This document shows positions 41,991 to 50,627 of a stretch of DNA of 64,000 nt, piece after piece. This DNA comes from DASQUK01 sp035697145. Lineage in GTDB: Bacteria > Actinomycetota > Acidimicrobiia > Acidimicrobiales > VFJN01. The position numbers were made by a program, and so were the translations under genes. Position 1 is the first letter of the stretch, and the number at the start of each line of letters is the position of its first letter. The notes below the pieces were generated by a model, which worked only from the letters and a program-made list of their open reading frames with translations, ran no database searches and was not told the DNA's origin. Where the stretch lies: contig DASSDL010000166.1 in assembly GCA_035697145.1 (NCBI GenBank), positions 14,773-78,772 on the forward strand, read 5' to 3'.

Positions 41991-42926
41991 TTGACCATCT
42001 CGAACATCACCATCCGCCCGCTCACGGCGACCGACCTCGACCGCTTCCTGGCGCTGGAGGGGCCGTCCTACGGTCCACCCGGTCGCGACTTCCTCGCTAC
42101 GGCCGCCGAGAACCACTACCGACCGCACTGGACATGGGTCGCCGAGCGGGACGGGCGGGTCGTGGCCCGCGCCGCGTGGTGGGGCGCGCCCGATGACGAC
42201 CACCCGATAGCGCTCGACTGGTTCGATCTCGCCGATGCGTCCGATCGGGTCGCGATCGGGGCGGAGCTGTTGCGGGCCGCCAGCGAACGGGTACGCACCG
42301 ACAGCGGCGGCTTCCCCGAGTACCACCTGTTCCTGCCGGCCGACTGGCACGATCGCGCGGACGTCCGCCAAGCCGTCGACGAGCGCACCGATGCCGCCGG
42401 CCAGGCGGGCCTCCATCCGTTCGTCGAGCGGCTGCGGATCGAGTGGGTGGCGGCGTCGGGTGCCCCGCCCACGGACAACCGGCTGACGTTCGCTCCGGCG
42501 GGCGACGAGGCCGAGCTGCTCGACGTCCTCGAGCGCATCAACGTCGGGACTCTCGACGCCTACGCCCGCCGCGACATCGAGCGCCACGGGGCCGCGGCCG
42601 CGGCGCGCATACAGCTCGACGACATGGAGTGGATGCCCGCACCCCGGGAGTGGTGGCGGCTGGCCTTCACCGCCGCCGGCGCGCTCGTGGGCGTGGTCAT
42701 GCCGTCACGCAACTACGAGTCGTTCGTCATCGCCTACATCGGTATCGTCCCCGAGCAGCGGGGCCACGGCCACGTCGATGGGCTGCTGGCGGAAGCCACC
42801 ACGTTCCTCGTCGGCCAGGGAGCCGCACGGATCGTGGCCGACACCGATACCGGCAACCGCCCGATGGCGGCTGCCTTCGAGCGCGGGGGCTACCGGGTGA
42901 CGGCGCGCCGGATCGTGATGACCTGA
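41991..42926 (+). CDS. GNAT family N-acetyltransferase
   Basis: A 311-residue tandem-GNAT-like protein. The C-terminal unit has the acetyl-CoA-binding pattern AYIGIVPEQRGHGHVDGLL (about 257-275) and DTDTGNRPMAAAFERGGY (about 284-301), typical of motifs A and B. The N-terminal half looks like a second, degenerate GNAT fold. TTG 41991 follows GGAGG with 6-nt spacing. Relatives acetylate small amines or antibiotics, but no substrate can be assigned. Confidence 0.85.
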   Translation: MTISNITIRPLTATDLDRFLALEGPSYGPPGRDFLATAAENHYRPHWTWVAERDGRVVARAAWWGAPDDDHPIALDWFDLADASDRVAIGAELLRAASERVRTDSGGFPEYHLFLPADWHDRADVRQAVDERTDAAGQAGLHPFVERLRIEWVAASGAPPTDNRLTFAPAGDEAELLDVLERINVGTLDAYARRDIERHGAAAAARIQLDDMEWMPAPREWWRLAFTAAGALVGVVMPSRNYESFVIAYIGIVPEQRGHGHVDGLLAEATTFLVGQGAARIVADTDTGNRPMAAAFERGGYRVTARRIVMT

Positions 42927-42982
42927 GCGCAGACGCGGCGCAGACGAGGCGCGGACTTCAGACGCGGCGCGGACTTCAGACG
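42927..42982. repeat. Nested short tandem repeats between converging genes
   Basis: GCGCAGACG occurs twice at an 11-bp period (42927 and 42938). A 17-bp unit, GGCGCGGACTTCAGACG, then repeats at an 18-bp period (42948 and 42966). The second copy contains the stop codon of the amidase, so slippage here could move that gene's end. Confidence 0.7.
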
Positions 42983-44364
42983 GGTGCCCCCGGCGCCACC
43001 AGGGGCCACGGCCGCTCGCGCTCGACCACCTGCGCGAGATCGAGCAGCAGGGCGTCGTCGTGGTGGCGGCCGATCAGCTGCATCCCGACGGGCAAGCCGT
43101 CCACCGTCCCCGCCGGCACGGAGATGGCGGGGTTGCCCACGATGTTGGCCGGGATCGTCAAGAGGCCGTTGTTCTCGGGGCCTACCGACACGTTGCCCAC
43201 CCGCGTGTTGATGCCGATGTCGGCGGGGAAGGCCACGTCGGGGTTGGTGGAGCAGACGACGACATCCACAGCGTCGAACAGGTCGGCCATCCGTTCGTTG
43301 GCCTCGGTGCGCTGCGCTTCCACCTTGGCGGCGATGTCCAGGTTGAACATCTGATCGGCCAGGTCGAGCCCGAAGGCCATCTCCAGCGTCATGTCGTCTT
43401 TGCAGGCCGGCCAGAGACCGGTGAGTGCCCGGCGCAGTTGGGACAGGTTGGCCATGGCCCACTCGAACCCGAGCCCGGGCAGGCGCACCGGCACGTCCAC
43501 CAGCCGCAGCCCCGCGTCGCGGGCCAGCGCCTCGCCCGCCTCCCGGACCACGGCCTCGACCTCGGGGCGGACCACCGCGTTCCCGAGGTCGGGCACGATC
43601 GCGACGCGTAGGCCCCCGAGGGTGCGGGTACCCAGGTCGCGCTCCCAGCCGTCGATGCGCGGCAGGCTGTAGGGGTCGCGAGCGTCGTAGCCCGCGCAGA
43701 CGTCGAACCAGCGGGCGACGTCGCGGACCGAACGGGCGACGCACCCGAACACCACCGTGAGGGGTGCGATCTCGGTGAGGGGACCCCGCGGGATGCGGCC
43801 GGCGGTTCCTTTCATCCCCACGAGGCCGCAGAAGCCCGCGGGGATGCGGATGGAGCCTCCCCCGTCGCTGCCCGTGGCGATGGGCAGCAGCCCGCCGGCA
43901 ACCGCGGCGGCGGATCCGCCCGAGGAGCCGCCGGCAGTGCGCCCCGTCTGCCACGGATTGTGGGTGACGCCGTGGAGCTTGGTGACGCTCACGTTGAGGC
44001 CGCCGAACTCGCTGGCGGTCGTCTGCCCGACCTTGACGACCCCGGCACGTTCCAGCCGCCGCACCATCGTCGTGGTGCGGTCGGCCACGCGATCGGCGAA
44101 GACAAGGCTGGCGTCGGCCTGGGGCCAGCCCTCGACCGGCTCCAGTTCCTTGACGCCGAGGGGCACGCCGCCGAGGGGCAGCGACACGTCGGCTTCGGCG
44201 GCGGCCGTTCGCGCGTCATCTGTGTCGAGGTAGCACAGGGCGTCGAGCGCGCTCCGCCCGACCGCGGCGAGGGCCAAGTCGACCTCTTCCTCGGGGTTGC
44301 GCTCGCCGGACCGGAAGGCGTCGACCAGTGAGCAGGCATCTCCCTGCCAGGGGGTGTCTGTCAT
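42976..44364 (-). CDS. Amidase signature (AS) family enzyme
   Basis: A 462-residue amidase. The Ser-cisSer-Lys triad can be placed: Lys in GVPLGVKELEPVEGW (about 75), cis-Ser in GGSSGGSAAAVAGGL (about 145-150) and the nucleophile Ser in TGSDGGGSIRIPAGFCGLVG (about 170-180). The C-terminal GLPVGMQLIGRHHDDALLL is typical. GTG 44382 is a six-residue-longer alternative start. It shares a 33-bp divergent gap with the thioesterase/F420 operon, hinting at common control. Relatives hydrolyse amides of aliphatic or aryl acids. Confidence 0.9.
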   Translation of the reverse strand: MTDTPWQGDACSLVDAFRSGERNPEEEVDLALAAVGRSALDALCYLDTDDARTAAAEADVSLPLGGVPLGVKELEPVEGWPQADASLVFADRVADRTTTMVRRLERAGVVKVGQTTASEFGGLNVSVTKLHGVTHNPWQTGRTAGGSSGGSAAAVAGGLLPIATGSDGGGSIRIPAGFCGLVGMKGTAGRIPRGPLTEIAPLTVVFGCVARSVRDVARWFDVCAGYDARDPYSLPRIDGWERDLGTRTLGGLRVAIVPDLGNAVVRPEVEAVVREAGEALARDAGLRLVDVPVRLPGLGFEWAMANLSQLRRALTGLWPACKDDMTLEMAFGLDLADQMFNLDIAAKVEAQRTEANERMADLFDAVDVVVCSTNPDVAFPADIGINTRVGNVSVGPENNGLLTIPANIVGNPAISVPAGTVDGLPVGMQLIGRHHDDALLLDLAQVVERERPWPLVAPGAPV

Positions 44365-44383
44365 GGCTGGGCAGTTTGGCACC

Positions 44384-44389
44384 TACAGT
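44384..44389 (+). promoter_or_regulatory. -10 element, leaderless promoter of thioesterase/F420 unit
   Basis: TACAGT lies 7 nt before ATG 44397. It decides this start against longer in-frame versions. Confidence 0.6.
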
Positions 44390-44396
44390 CGCTCCG

Positions 44397-45212
44397 ATGG
44401 ATGCCCGCAAGTGGCTCGGACTCGAACCGACGCACAACCCCATGCGCTGGGTCCTGCCGGTCACCCCCGGCATCTCCACCGCGGCCCCGTTCCTGTTCGG
44501 CGGGTGCGCGCTCGGCGCCGCCATAGCCGCCATGGAGCACACCGGCCAGCGCCCGGTCATCTGGGCCACCGCCCAGTACCTGTCCTATGCCCGGCCGCCG
44601 TCGATGCTCGACATCGACGTAACCCTGGCGGCGACCGGGAAGCACGTCACGCAGGCGCGTGTGGTGGGCCACGTGGCGGACACCGAGATCCTCACGGTCA
44701 ACGCCGCGCTGGGCACGCGCGCCTACCAGGCCGAGGGCATCTGGGTGACCAGGCCCGACGTACCCCACCCCGACGATTGCCCGGCTCGTCCGCCCCGCCT
44801 CTCGACCGGCGAATCGATCCATGATCGCATCGACGTCCGGCTGGCCCGCGCCCGCCCCTGGGAAGACGTCGAGGGCCATCCCGCGGCCGAGGGTCGGTCG
44901 TCGGTGTGGGCGCGCATGCCCGACCTGCTGGACCTGTCGTCCGGCGCCAGCCTCGCCATCCTCGGCGACTACGTGCCCTTCGGGATCAGCCAGGCGCTCG
45001 GGCTCGCCGGAGGCGGCAACAGCAGCCTCGACAACACCCTGCGGGTCTACCGGCTGGTGCCGACGGAATGGGTGTTGCTCGACATCCGCATCGACGCCGT
45101 CGCCCACGGGTTCGGGCATGGCGTCGTCCACATCTGGGCCGAGGACGGGACCCTGCTGGCCACGGCCAGCCAGTCGACCATCGTCCGGGTCGGCAGCGAA
45201 GGACGCGTGTGA
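44397..45212 (+). CDS. Acyl-CoA thioesterase-like double-hotdog protein
   Basis: A 271-residue protein with two hotdog folds. The first has TAAPFLFGGCALGAAIAAME and WATAQYLSYARPPSMLDIDV; the second has AILGDYVPFGISQALGL, LDNTLRVYRLVPTEWVLLDI and HGVVHIWAEDGTLLATASQS. This is the TesB-like thioesterase family common in Acidimicrobiia and mycobacteria. It differs clearly from the thioesterase at 16.7 kb. It is 12 bp upstream of an F420 oxidoreductase, so both probably act on one acyl-CoA pathway. Confidence 0.84.
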   Translation: MDARKWLGLEPTHNPMRWVLPVTPGISTAAPFLFGGCALGAAIAAMEHTGQRPVIWATAQYLSYARPPSMLDIDVTLAATGKHVTQARVVGHVADTEILTVNAALGTRAYQAEGIWVTRPDVPHPDDCPARPPRLSTGESIHDRIDVRLARARPWEDVEGHPAAEGRSSVWARMPDLLDLSSGASLAILGDYVPFGISQALGLAGGGNSSLDNTLRVYRLVPTEWVLLDIRIDAVAHGFGHGVVHIWAEDGTLLATASQSTIVRVGSEGRV

Positions 45213-45224
45213 CAGCATCCGGTC

Positions 45225-46211
45225 ATGCAGCGCTACGGCATGACCATTCCCTTCGACAACGTCCCGTTGCACGAGCAACGCGACTGGATCGTGGAGCTGG
45301 CCGACCTCGGCTACACCGACGTCTGGTCGTCGGAGGCCAACGGGGCCGACGCCTTCACGCCGCTGGCACTTGCCTCCGCATGGGCACCGTCCTTGCGCCT
45401 GGGCACCGCCATCGTCCCGGCGTTCACCCGGGGACCGGGTTGCCTGGCGCAGAGCGTGGGATCGCTGGCGCAAGCGGCGCCGGGACGGGTCGCCCTGGGC
45501 GTGGGCACGTCGTCCAACGTCATCGTCGAGGGATGGAACGGCATCCCGTTCGAGCAGCCCTACCAGCGCACTCGCGACATCGTGCGCTTCCTGCGCCAGG
45601 CACTGACCGGCGAGAAGGTGACGGCCGAGTACGAGACGTTCTCGGTGCGCGGCTTCAAGCTGGGCGTGGTGCCGCCGGAGCCGGTGCCGATCCTGGTGGC
45701 CGCACTACGGGAGGGCATGCTGCGGCTGGCCGGCCGCGAGGGTGACGGCGCGATCGTCAACTGGCTGTCGGCCGACGACGTGGCCACGGTGGCCCCCATC
45801 GTGCGCCGGGCGGCGGAGGGGAAGGCCGGCGCACCCGATGGTGCGCCCCCCGAGATCGCGGCCCGGATCTTCGTTGCCCCGAGCGACGACGCCGACACGG
45901 TGCGGGGCATGGGACGGTTCGCGATCGCCGCCTATCTCAACGTGCCCGTGTACGCGGCGTTCCACGAGTGGTTGGGACGTACCGAGCAGCTCGGAGACAT
46001 GTGGCGGTTGTGGAAGGAGGGCGACCGCAAGGGGGCGCTGGCCGCCATCCCCGACGAGGTCGTGGACGAGCTGATCGTGTGGGGCAAGCCCGAGCAGTGC
46101 CGCGAGCACGTCCAGCGCTACGTCGACAACGGCGTGTCCACGCCGGCGCTGGCCCTGCTGCCGTTCGGTTACGACCAGCGCCAGGCCATCCGCGACCTCG
46201 CTCCTCGCTGA
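45225..46211 (+). CDS. LLM-class F420-dependent oxidoreductase
   Basis: A 328-residue luciferase-like TIM barrel. Segments: YGMTIPFDNVPLHEQRDWIV, GYTDVWSSEANGADAFTPLA, LRLGTAIVPAFTRGP, APGRVALGVGTSSNVIVEGW (about 85-104) and GKPEQCREHVQRYVDNGVST. It is similar in layout to the enzyme at 56-57 kb (TIGR03857-like pattern with SSxxVxxxWxGxP) and more distant from the one at 7.4 kb. It is likely co-transcribed with the upstream thioesterase. Confidence 0.88.
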   Translation: MQRYGMTIPFDNVPLHEQRDWIVELADLGYTDVWSSEANGADAFTPLALASAWAPSLRLGTAIVPAFTRGPGCLAQSVGSLAQAAPGRVALGVGTSSNVIVEGWNGIPFEQPYQRTRDIVRFLRQALTGEKVTAEYETFSVRGFKLGVVPPEPVPILVAALREGMLRLAGREGDGAIVNWLSADDVATVAPIVRRAAEGKAGAPDGAPPEIAARIFVAPSDDADTVRGMGRFAIAAYLNVPVYAAFHEWLGRTEQLGDMWRLWKEGDRKGALAAIPDEVVDELIVWGKPEQCREHVQRYVDNGVSTPALALLPFGYDQRQAIRDLAPR

Positions 46212-46263
46212 CCCCGAACGCGCTTCGGGGGAATCCCCGATGCCCCGGCCGGCGTTGGGGTCC

Positions 46264-46330
46264 TACGGTGGCAACCATGCATGCGTTTCGGCGGAATTCC
46301 GCATGCCGCGAGCGGCGACGACCACGATGA
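46264..46330 (+). promoter_or_regulatory. Leaderless -10, 17-codon upstream ORF and 12-bp palindrome before DedA gene
   Basis: TACGGT (46264-46269) lies 7 nt before an ATG at 46277. That ATG opens 17 codons (MHAFRRNSACRERRRPR) whose TGA at 46328 overlaps the DedA ATG at 46327. Inside is the perfect palindrome GCGGAATTCCGC (46291-46302). This suggests a coupled leader peptide or a regulator site. Confidence 0.4.
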
Positions 46331-46953
46331 TCGACCTCAACGCCCTCGCGGATCTGGGCGTCCTGGCGTACCTGCTGATCTTCGGGTTCGCGGCGCTCGA
46401 CGTCGTCTTTCCGGTGCTGCCCAGCGAGGCGACCGTGATCCTGGCCGGGGTGCTGGCGTGGCAGGGACGGCTCAGCATCGTGGCGGTGGGGCTCGCGGCG
46501 GCGGCTGGGGCCATCGCCGGCGACCACCTCTCCTACGGGCTCGGGCGCTGGACGAGCCAGGGTGGGTTCCGGCGCTCCGGAAGCAAGGTCGCTCGGTTGC
46601 AGGCCTGGGCGGCGCAGCAACTCCAGATCCGGGGACCGACGATCCTCCTCATGGCCCGTTTCGTGCCCGGCGGGCGCACCGCCAGTACGTTCATGAGTGG
46701 GCGGCTCCGGTTCCCGCTGGCGCGCTTCAGCGCCGTCGCCTGCCTCGCCGGCCCCCTGTGGGCGACCTTCGGCGCTTCTCTGGGCTACCTCGGCGGCACC
46801 ACGTTCCACGACCACACGTTGCTGGCCACCGGCCTCGGGATTGTCGTCGGTGTGACGCTGGCAGCGTTGGCCGAGCTCGCACTTCGCCGGATCGGCATCT
46901 ACGGGAAGCCGGCGCCGGAGGTCCTTGCCACGGAGGACGACCTGGCTGCCTGA
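46327..46953 (+). CDS. DedA family membrane protein
   Basis: A 208-residue DedA/SNARE-associated (VTT) protein. Conserved elements: LPSEATVILAG with its Glu (about 33), GDHLSYGLGR (about 64) and the essential ARFVPGGRTASTFMSGRLRF (about 110). Several reentrant and transmembrane helices. DedA proteins help maintain membrane potential and recycle lipid carriers. ATG 46327 overlaps the stop of a 17-codon upstream frame; ATG 46303 in frame is the alternative start. It converges on the cvn conservon with a 5-bp gap. Confidence 0.88.
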   Translation: MIDLNALADLGVLAYLLIFGFAALDVVFPVLPSEATVILAGVLAWQGRLSIVAVGLAAAAGAIAGDHLSYGLGRWTSQGGFRRSGSKVARLQAWAAQQLQIRGPTILLMARFVPGGRTASTFMSGRLRFPLARFSAVACLAGPLWATFGASLGYLGGTTFHDHTLLATGLGIVVGVTLAALAELALRRIGIYGKPAPEVLATEDDLAA

Positions 46954-46958
46954 GCCTG

Positions 46959-47540
46959 CTATGCCCCGGCCATCGACCGGACCAGCGCATGCTCGACGAG
47001 CGTGACGAGCACGGGCACGACCGAGCGGCGCTCGCGGGCGTCGCAGGCCACCAGCGGAACGTCCGCGGCCAGGGCCAACGCGTCGCGGACCGACGCCAGC
47101 GGGTGGCGGGGGGCGTCGTCGAACAGGTTGACGGCGACGACGAACGGCACCTGCCGGTCCTCGAAGAAGTCGATCGCCGCGAACCCGTCGGCGATGCGGC
47201 GGGTGTCGACCAGCACCACGGCCCCGGCCGCTCCCCGGGCGATGTCGTCCCACATGAACCAGAACCGATCCTGGCCCGGCGTCCCGAACACGTAGAGGAC
47301 CATGCCTTCGTCTATGGTCCGGCGCCCGAAGTCGAGGGCGACGGTGGTGGTGGACTTGCCCCGCACGGCCGACAGGTCGTCGATGCCCACCGACAGGTCC
47401 GTCATCGCCGCCTCGGTACTGAGCGCCGCGATCTCGGAGGCGGCCCCGACGAACGTGGTCTTGCCGGCGCCGAAGCCGCCTGCGATCACGATCTTCACCG
47501 GGATCGGTGCGTCCACGGCGGGGCCCGGTTGTGCGCTCAT
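46959..47540 (-). CDS. cvnD: CvnD-like small GTPase
   Basis: A 193-residue Ras/Arf-like GTPase of the actinobacterial conservon. P-loop GGFGAGKTTFVGA is at about 21-33, the switch II region in VYVFGTPGQDRFWFMWDD (about 83-100), and NLFD in place of NKxD (about 138). Relatives act downstream of CvnA-C in a membrane-associated signalling complex resembling eukaryotic G-protein systems. Last gene of a four-gene run; its start overlaps the DUF742 stop by 4 nt. Confidence 0.92.
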   Translation of the reverse strand: MSAQPGPAVDAPIPVKIVIAGGFGAGKTTFVGAASEIAALSTEAAMTDLSVGIDDLSAVRGKSTTTVALDFGRRTIDEGMVLYVFGTPGQDRFWFMWDDIARGAAGAVVLVDTRRIADGFAAIDFFEDRQVPFVVAVNLFDDAPRHPLASVRDALALAADVPLVACDARERRSVVPVLVTLVEHALVRSMAGA

Positions 47541-47899
47541 GCCTGGGCCTTCAGGCCGTGGAGGAGGCGCTCCAAGACCTCACGGTGTGGTCGGCCGCTG
47601 TCGGTGACGCTGGGCCGGTGAACGGCGAGGTAGCCGCCCGTGTGCAGGTCGGACACCAGCACCGCCGCCACCCCGAGGGGCACGCTGAGGTGCGCCGCGA
47701 TCTCGGCCACCGACACCGGGCGGCCACACAGGTCCACGATCTGCCCCTGCTCGAAGCGCAGTTGTGGCCGCGCCGCCCGGCCGTCGCTGGTGGCTACGAC
47801 CATCGTCTCCCAGGGCAGGTCGCGCCCGTCCGGTTGGGTGCGACCCTGGGTCAGGGCGTAGAAGGGCACCAGCCGGGGGTCGTCGGGAAACGGGTTCAT
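47537..47899 (-). CDS. cvnC: DUF742 protein (CvnC-like)
   Basis: A 120-residue DUF742 protein with a winged-helix-like core: PFYALTQGRTQPDGRDLPWE, LRFEQGQIVDLCGRPVSVAE and HLSVPLGVAAVLVSDLHTGG. These proteins bridge the roadblock and GTPase partners. Four-nt overlaps on both sides show tight translational coupling. Confidence 0.92.
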   Translation of the reverse strand: MNPFPDDPRLVPFYALTQGRTQPDGRDLPWETMVVATSDGRAARPQLRFEQGQIVDLCGRPVSVAEIAAHLSVPLGVAAVLVSDLHTGGYLAVHRPSVTDSGRPHREVLERLLHGLKAQA

Positions 47900-48315
47900 C
47901 GCGGGGGCATGGCCTGGCCGTCGCTCCGCAGCGCGGGCGTCAGCACCTGCCCGATGCGGGTGACCAACAGGCTCATCTCGTAGCCGATGAGGCCGATGTC
48001 ACACTCGGTGCCGCACATCAGCGCCAGGGAGGATCCGTCGCCGATGGTGGTGACGAACAGATAGCCGCGCGTCAGCTCGACGATCACCTGCTGGACCGAG
48101 CCGGCGTCCAGGCAACGAGCTGCGCCGGCCGTAAGGCTGGCGAGCCCCGACGTGACCGCGGCCAGCTGGTCGGCAGTGTCGCGGGCGATCCGGTGAGAGT
48201 GGGCGAGGACCAGACCGTCGGTGGTCACGACCAGGGCGCTGCTAACGCCCGCGATGCGGTCGACGAAGCTGTTGATCAGCCAGTCGAGCTCCCCACCGTC
48301 GTGGGCGTTGGTCAC
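47896..48315 (-). CDS. cvnB: Roadblock/LC7 domain protein (CvnB-like)
   Basis: A 139-residue roadblock protein: LDWLINSFVDRIAGVSSALVV, DGLVLAHSHRI and LFVTTIGDGSSLALMCG. It probably acts as a GTPase-regulating partner (MglB-like) of CvnD. It overlaps both neighbours by 4 nt. Confidence 0.92.
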   Translation of the reverse strand: MTNAHDGGELDWLINSFVDRIAGVSSALVVTTDGLVLAHSHRIARDTADQLAAVTSGLASLTAGAARCLDAGSVQQVIVELTRGYLFVTTIGDGSSLALMCGTECDIGLIGYEMSLLVTRIGQVLTPALRSDGQAMPPR

Positions 48316-50294
48316 GGACCGTCGTCTCCGGGGTCGGTCTCGAGGTCGATTGGAGGCGCGGCTGCGGCTGCGGCCCGCCCCGCCCGCTGATTCGCCTGGA
48401 AGCGCGACAGCATCGAACCGGCCTGCTCGCCGGGCCGCCAGTCGGCGGGGGTGGTGCCGCCGGCTGCGATCGGGGCCGCCCCGTCGGCGCCGGATGTCTT
48501 TCGGAGGGATGGGGCCAAGCTGGCGCCGGGCACCCGACGAACGAGGCCATCCGCGGTGACCGGCGACGGGGCGGCAGTGACCGGTGCCGCATCGGGGGTG
48601 GCGAACGGCGAGGCGGGCCGCGAGAACGGCGGGGCAGGTTGCGAGGCCGGCGCGGTGAACGGCGGGGCAGGTTGCGAGGCCGGTGCGGTGAACGGCGGGG
48701 GAGGTTGCGAGGCCGGTGCAACGTATGGAGGGACTGGTTGCGAGGCCGGCGCAACGTATCGGGGGACTGGTTGCGCGACAGGCCCGGCGATGGCGGGCGC
48801 AACCGGTGCGGCGACCGCGGCCGCCGTCTGGGGCGCGAGCGCCGCCCGGGCCAGGTCGTGGTGCTGGACGACCCAGGGGCCGTCGGATCCCACTGCTCCG
48901 GCGAACGGGGCACCGGCGTAGGCCGGCGACGTCACTTCCGGCGGCGGCAGGCGGCGTTCGCTGACGACGTCCTGCGGCAGCGTCACCAGGGCCGTGACCC
49001 CGCCGCCCGGCGTATGGGCCAGGCTGACGCGGAGGCCGAGGCGAAGGGCCAGGCGACCCACGACATGGAAGCCCAACGTCGAGCGTCGGGGATCGACATC
49101 CGGTGGGTCTGCTAGCAGCTCGTTGGCCGCGTGCATGTGCTCGTCGGATAGGCCGATGCCGACGTCCTCAATGCTGAGCAGGAACGTCCGCCCCTCGCCC
49201 GGCACCAGGTGGGTGCGCACCCGGACGCCCGACGTCGGTGGAGAGAACATGGTGGCGTTCTCGATCAGCTCGGCGAGCAGGTGGGAGAGGTCAGCCACCA
49301 CTCGCCCCGACACCTCGAGGTAGTCGCTCACCAGCACCTCGACCCGCGGATAGTCCTCGACCTCGGCAGCGGCCGCGCGGACCACCTCGGACAGCGGCAC
49401 CGCCCGTCCCCACAGGCGCGGCGGCTCGTCGCCCGACAGCACCAGCAGTGACTCGGCATTGCGCCGGATACGGGTGGCGAGGTGGTCGAGCTGGAACAGG
49501 TCGGACAGGGCGTCGGGCGTGTTCTCCTGTTGCTCGAGCTCGGAGATGAGCGCCAGCTGCCGGTCGAGCAGCGACTGGTTGCGCCGGGCGAGGTTGACGA
49601 ACAGCTCGGAGATCGACTGCCGCTGGGCCGCCTGGGCCTGGACCGCCGCCAGTTCCGACTCCGCCAGGTCGGAGGCCAGACGGTTGCTGCGGTGCTGCTC
49701 GAGCTCGGTGTTCTTCCAGAAGATGATGACGCCGATGCAGGCGGCGAGCACGGCGACGCCGTGCACGACCGACCAGCTCCACGGGCGGTTCTGGGCGGCG
49801 CTGTGGTTGAACATGAGGTCGGCCGCGATGGTGCTGCCGAGCCCGTGGGACAGGACCGTGAACACCACGTTCCACAGGAACGGCACCCAGTCCTGGTAGA
49901 GGGCGATGAGTCCGATGAGGATGAAGAAGTGGAAGTGCGCCTCGATCGTGCCGCCGGACAGGTGGACCAGCACGGACGAGCAGAAGACCAGCCCCGCCGT
50001 GACGAAGAACGCCGCCAGCCGCCGGTTGCGTGCCAGCCGGGCGAGGACCAGGCAGGCGGCGGGCGGTGCGATCTCGAGGGCCGAATGGGACACGCCGTAG
50101 CCCCGCCACACCCCGAAGGCGAACAACGCCGGCAGGTGCAACCCGAGGATCCAGCACATCAGCAGGTGACGTCGACGGAACGTCTCGTCGTCGAGCGTGT
50201 TCCCCCGCGGCAGGTAATCCATCATGGTGCGGAAGGCCCGCCGGATCGGGCCCCGCCGGCGGCCCTTCTCCGTCAGCGACGACCTGAGATGCAT
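48312..50294 (-). CDS. cvnA: CvnA-like sensor histidine kinase with repeat-rich tail
   Basis: A 660-residue membrane kinase of the nitrate/sulfonate-type conservon family. The N-terminal part has about five to six helices with EAHFHFFILIGLIALYQDW, resembling multi-helix sensor modules seen before GGDEF or MCP domains; classical CvnA has an extracellular sensor instead. A coiled coil (about 195-260) leads to an H-box-like FQLDHLATRIRRNAESLL. The HATPase domain follows with ELIENATMFSPP and IEDVGIGLSDEHM. The C terminus (about 480-660) is Pro/Ala-rich with 11-residue repeats. ATG 50294 is my choice; an ATG 132 bp upstream is in frame. Confidence 0.88.
   Translation of the reverse strand: MHLRSSLTEKGRRRGPIRRAFRTMMDYLPRGNTLDDETFRRRHLLMCWILGLHLPALFAFGVWRGYGVSHSALEIAPPAACLVLARLARNRRLAAFFVTAGLVFCSSVLVHLSGGTIEAHFHFFILIGLIALYQDWVPFLWNVVFTVLSHGLGSTIAADLMFNHSAAQNRPWSWSVVHGVAVLAACIGVIIFWKNTELEQHRSNRLASDLAESELAAVQAQAAQRQSISELFVNLARRNQSLLDRQLALISELEQQENTPDALSDLFQLDHLATRIRRNAESLLVLSGDEPPRLWGRAVPLSEVVRAAAAEVEDYPRVEVLVSDYLEVSGRVVADLSHLLAELIENATMFSPPTSGVRVRTHLVPGEGRTFLLSIEDVGIGLSDEHMHAANELLADPPDVDPRRSTLGFHVVGRLALRLGLRVSLAHTPGGGVTALVTLPQDVVSERRLPPPEVTSPAYAGAPFAGAVGSDGPWVVQHHDLARAALAPQTAAAVAAPVAPAIAGPVAQPVPRYVAPASQPVPPYVAPASQPPPPFTAPASQPAPPFTAPASQPAPPFSRPASPFATPDAAPVTAAPSPVTADGLVRRVPGASLAPSLRKTSGADGAAPIAAGGTTPADWRPGEQAGSMLSRFQANQRAGRAAAAAAPPIDLETDPGDDGP
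48618..48782 (-). repeat. 33-bp tandem repeats (five copies) in cvnA
   Basis: Five imperfect copies with an exact 33-bp period encode APASQPxPPF(T/V) units. Copies at 48651 and 48684 are almost identical, so copy number may vary between strains. Confidence 0.85.
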
Positions 50295-50627
50295 GGGCGT
50301 GCCCCGGGCGTCGCGGCCGTCATCGCGAGCGTCGGAGAGGGTGGTACCAGAACCACGCGAACCATTGGTGTGACCGCTGTGCCGTACTGGACCAGCCGGA
50401 TCGCCCCAGACCCGATCCCTCATAGGGTCCCAATTCTTAACACAACAGGTGGGCGGAGCCTCCATCTCCAAGCACGTTCAGCGTTCCTCCCGAGGTTCTA
50501 GCTGGGCATTCGCACACTCGTTCCCATTGATGCGCTGGGTTCGCTACGAATCGTGGTGATGGCAGTACGATGTCGCTTAGATTGCGGACGCGGGGTCGGC
50601 CATGGGCGGCGTCGTAGTGTCGGCGGC
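50295..50627. other. Intergenic region between divergent cvnA and MBL-hydrolase genes
   Basis: These 333 bp hold no convincing gene. They are locally less GC-rich around 50425-50470. The inverted repeat CCCT-CAT-AGGG (about 50417-50427) and GTGGT/ACCAC (about 50345) are possible regulator sites. A leaderless -10 for the right-hand gene sits at the far end. No clear promoter for cvnA was found. Confidence 0.5.
50615..50620 (+). promoter_or_regulatory. -10 element, leaderless promoter of MBL-fold hydrolase
   Basis: TAGTGT lies 7 nt before ATG 50628. It argues against the longer frame beginning at 50553. Confidence 0.55.

Noticed and set aside
48618..48782. CRISPR-like array
   Set aside because: The repeats are contiguous 33-bp units without spacers and encode Pro-rich peptides in the cvnA frame.
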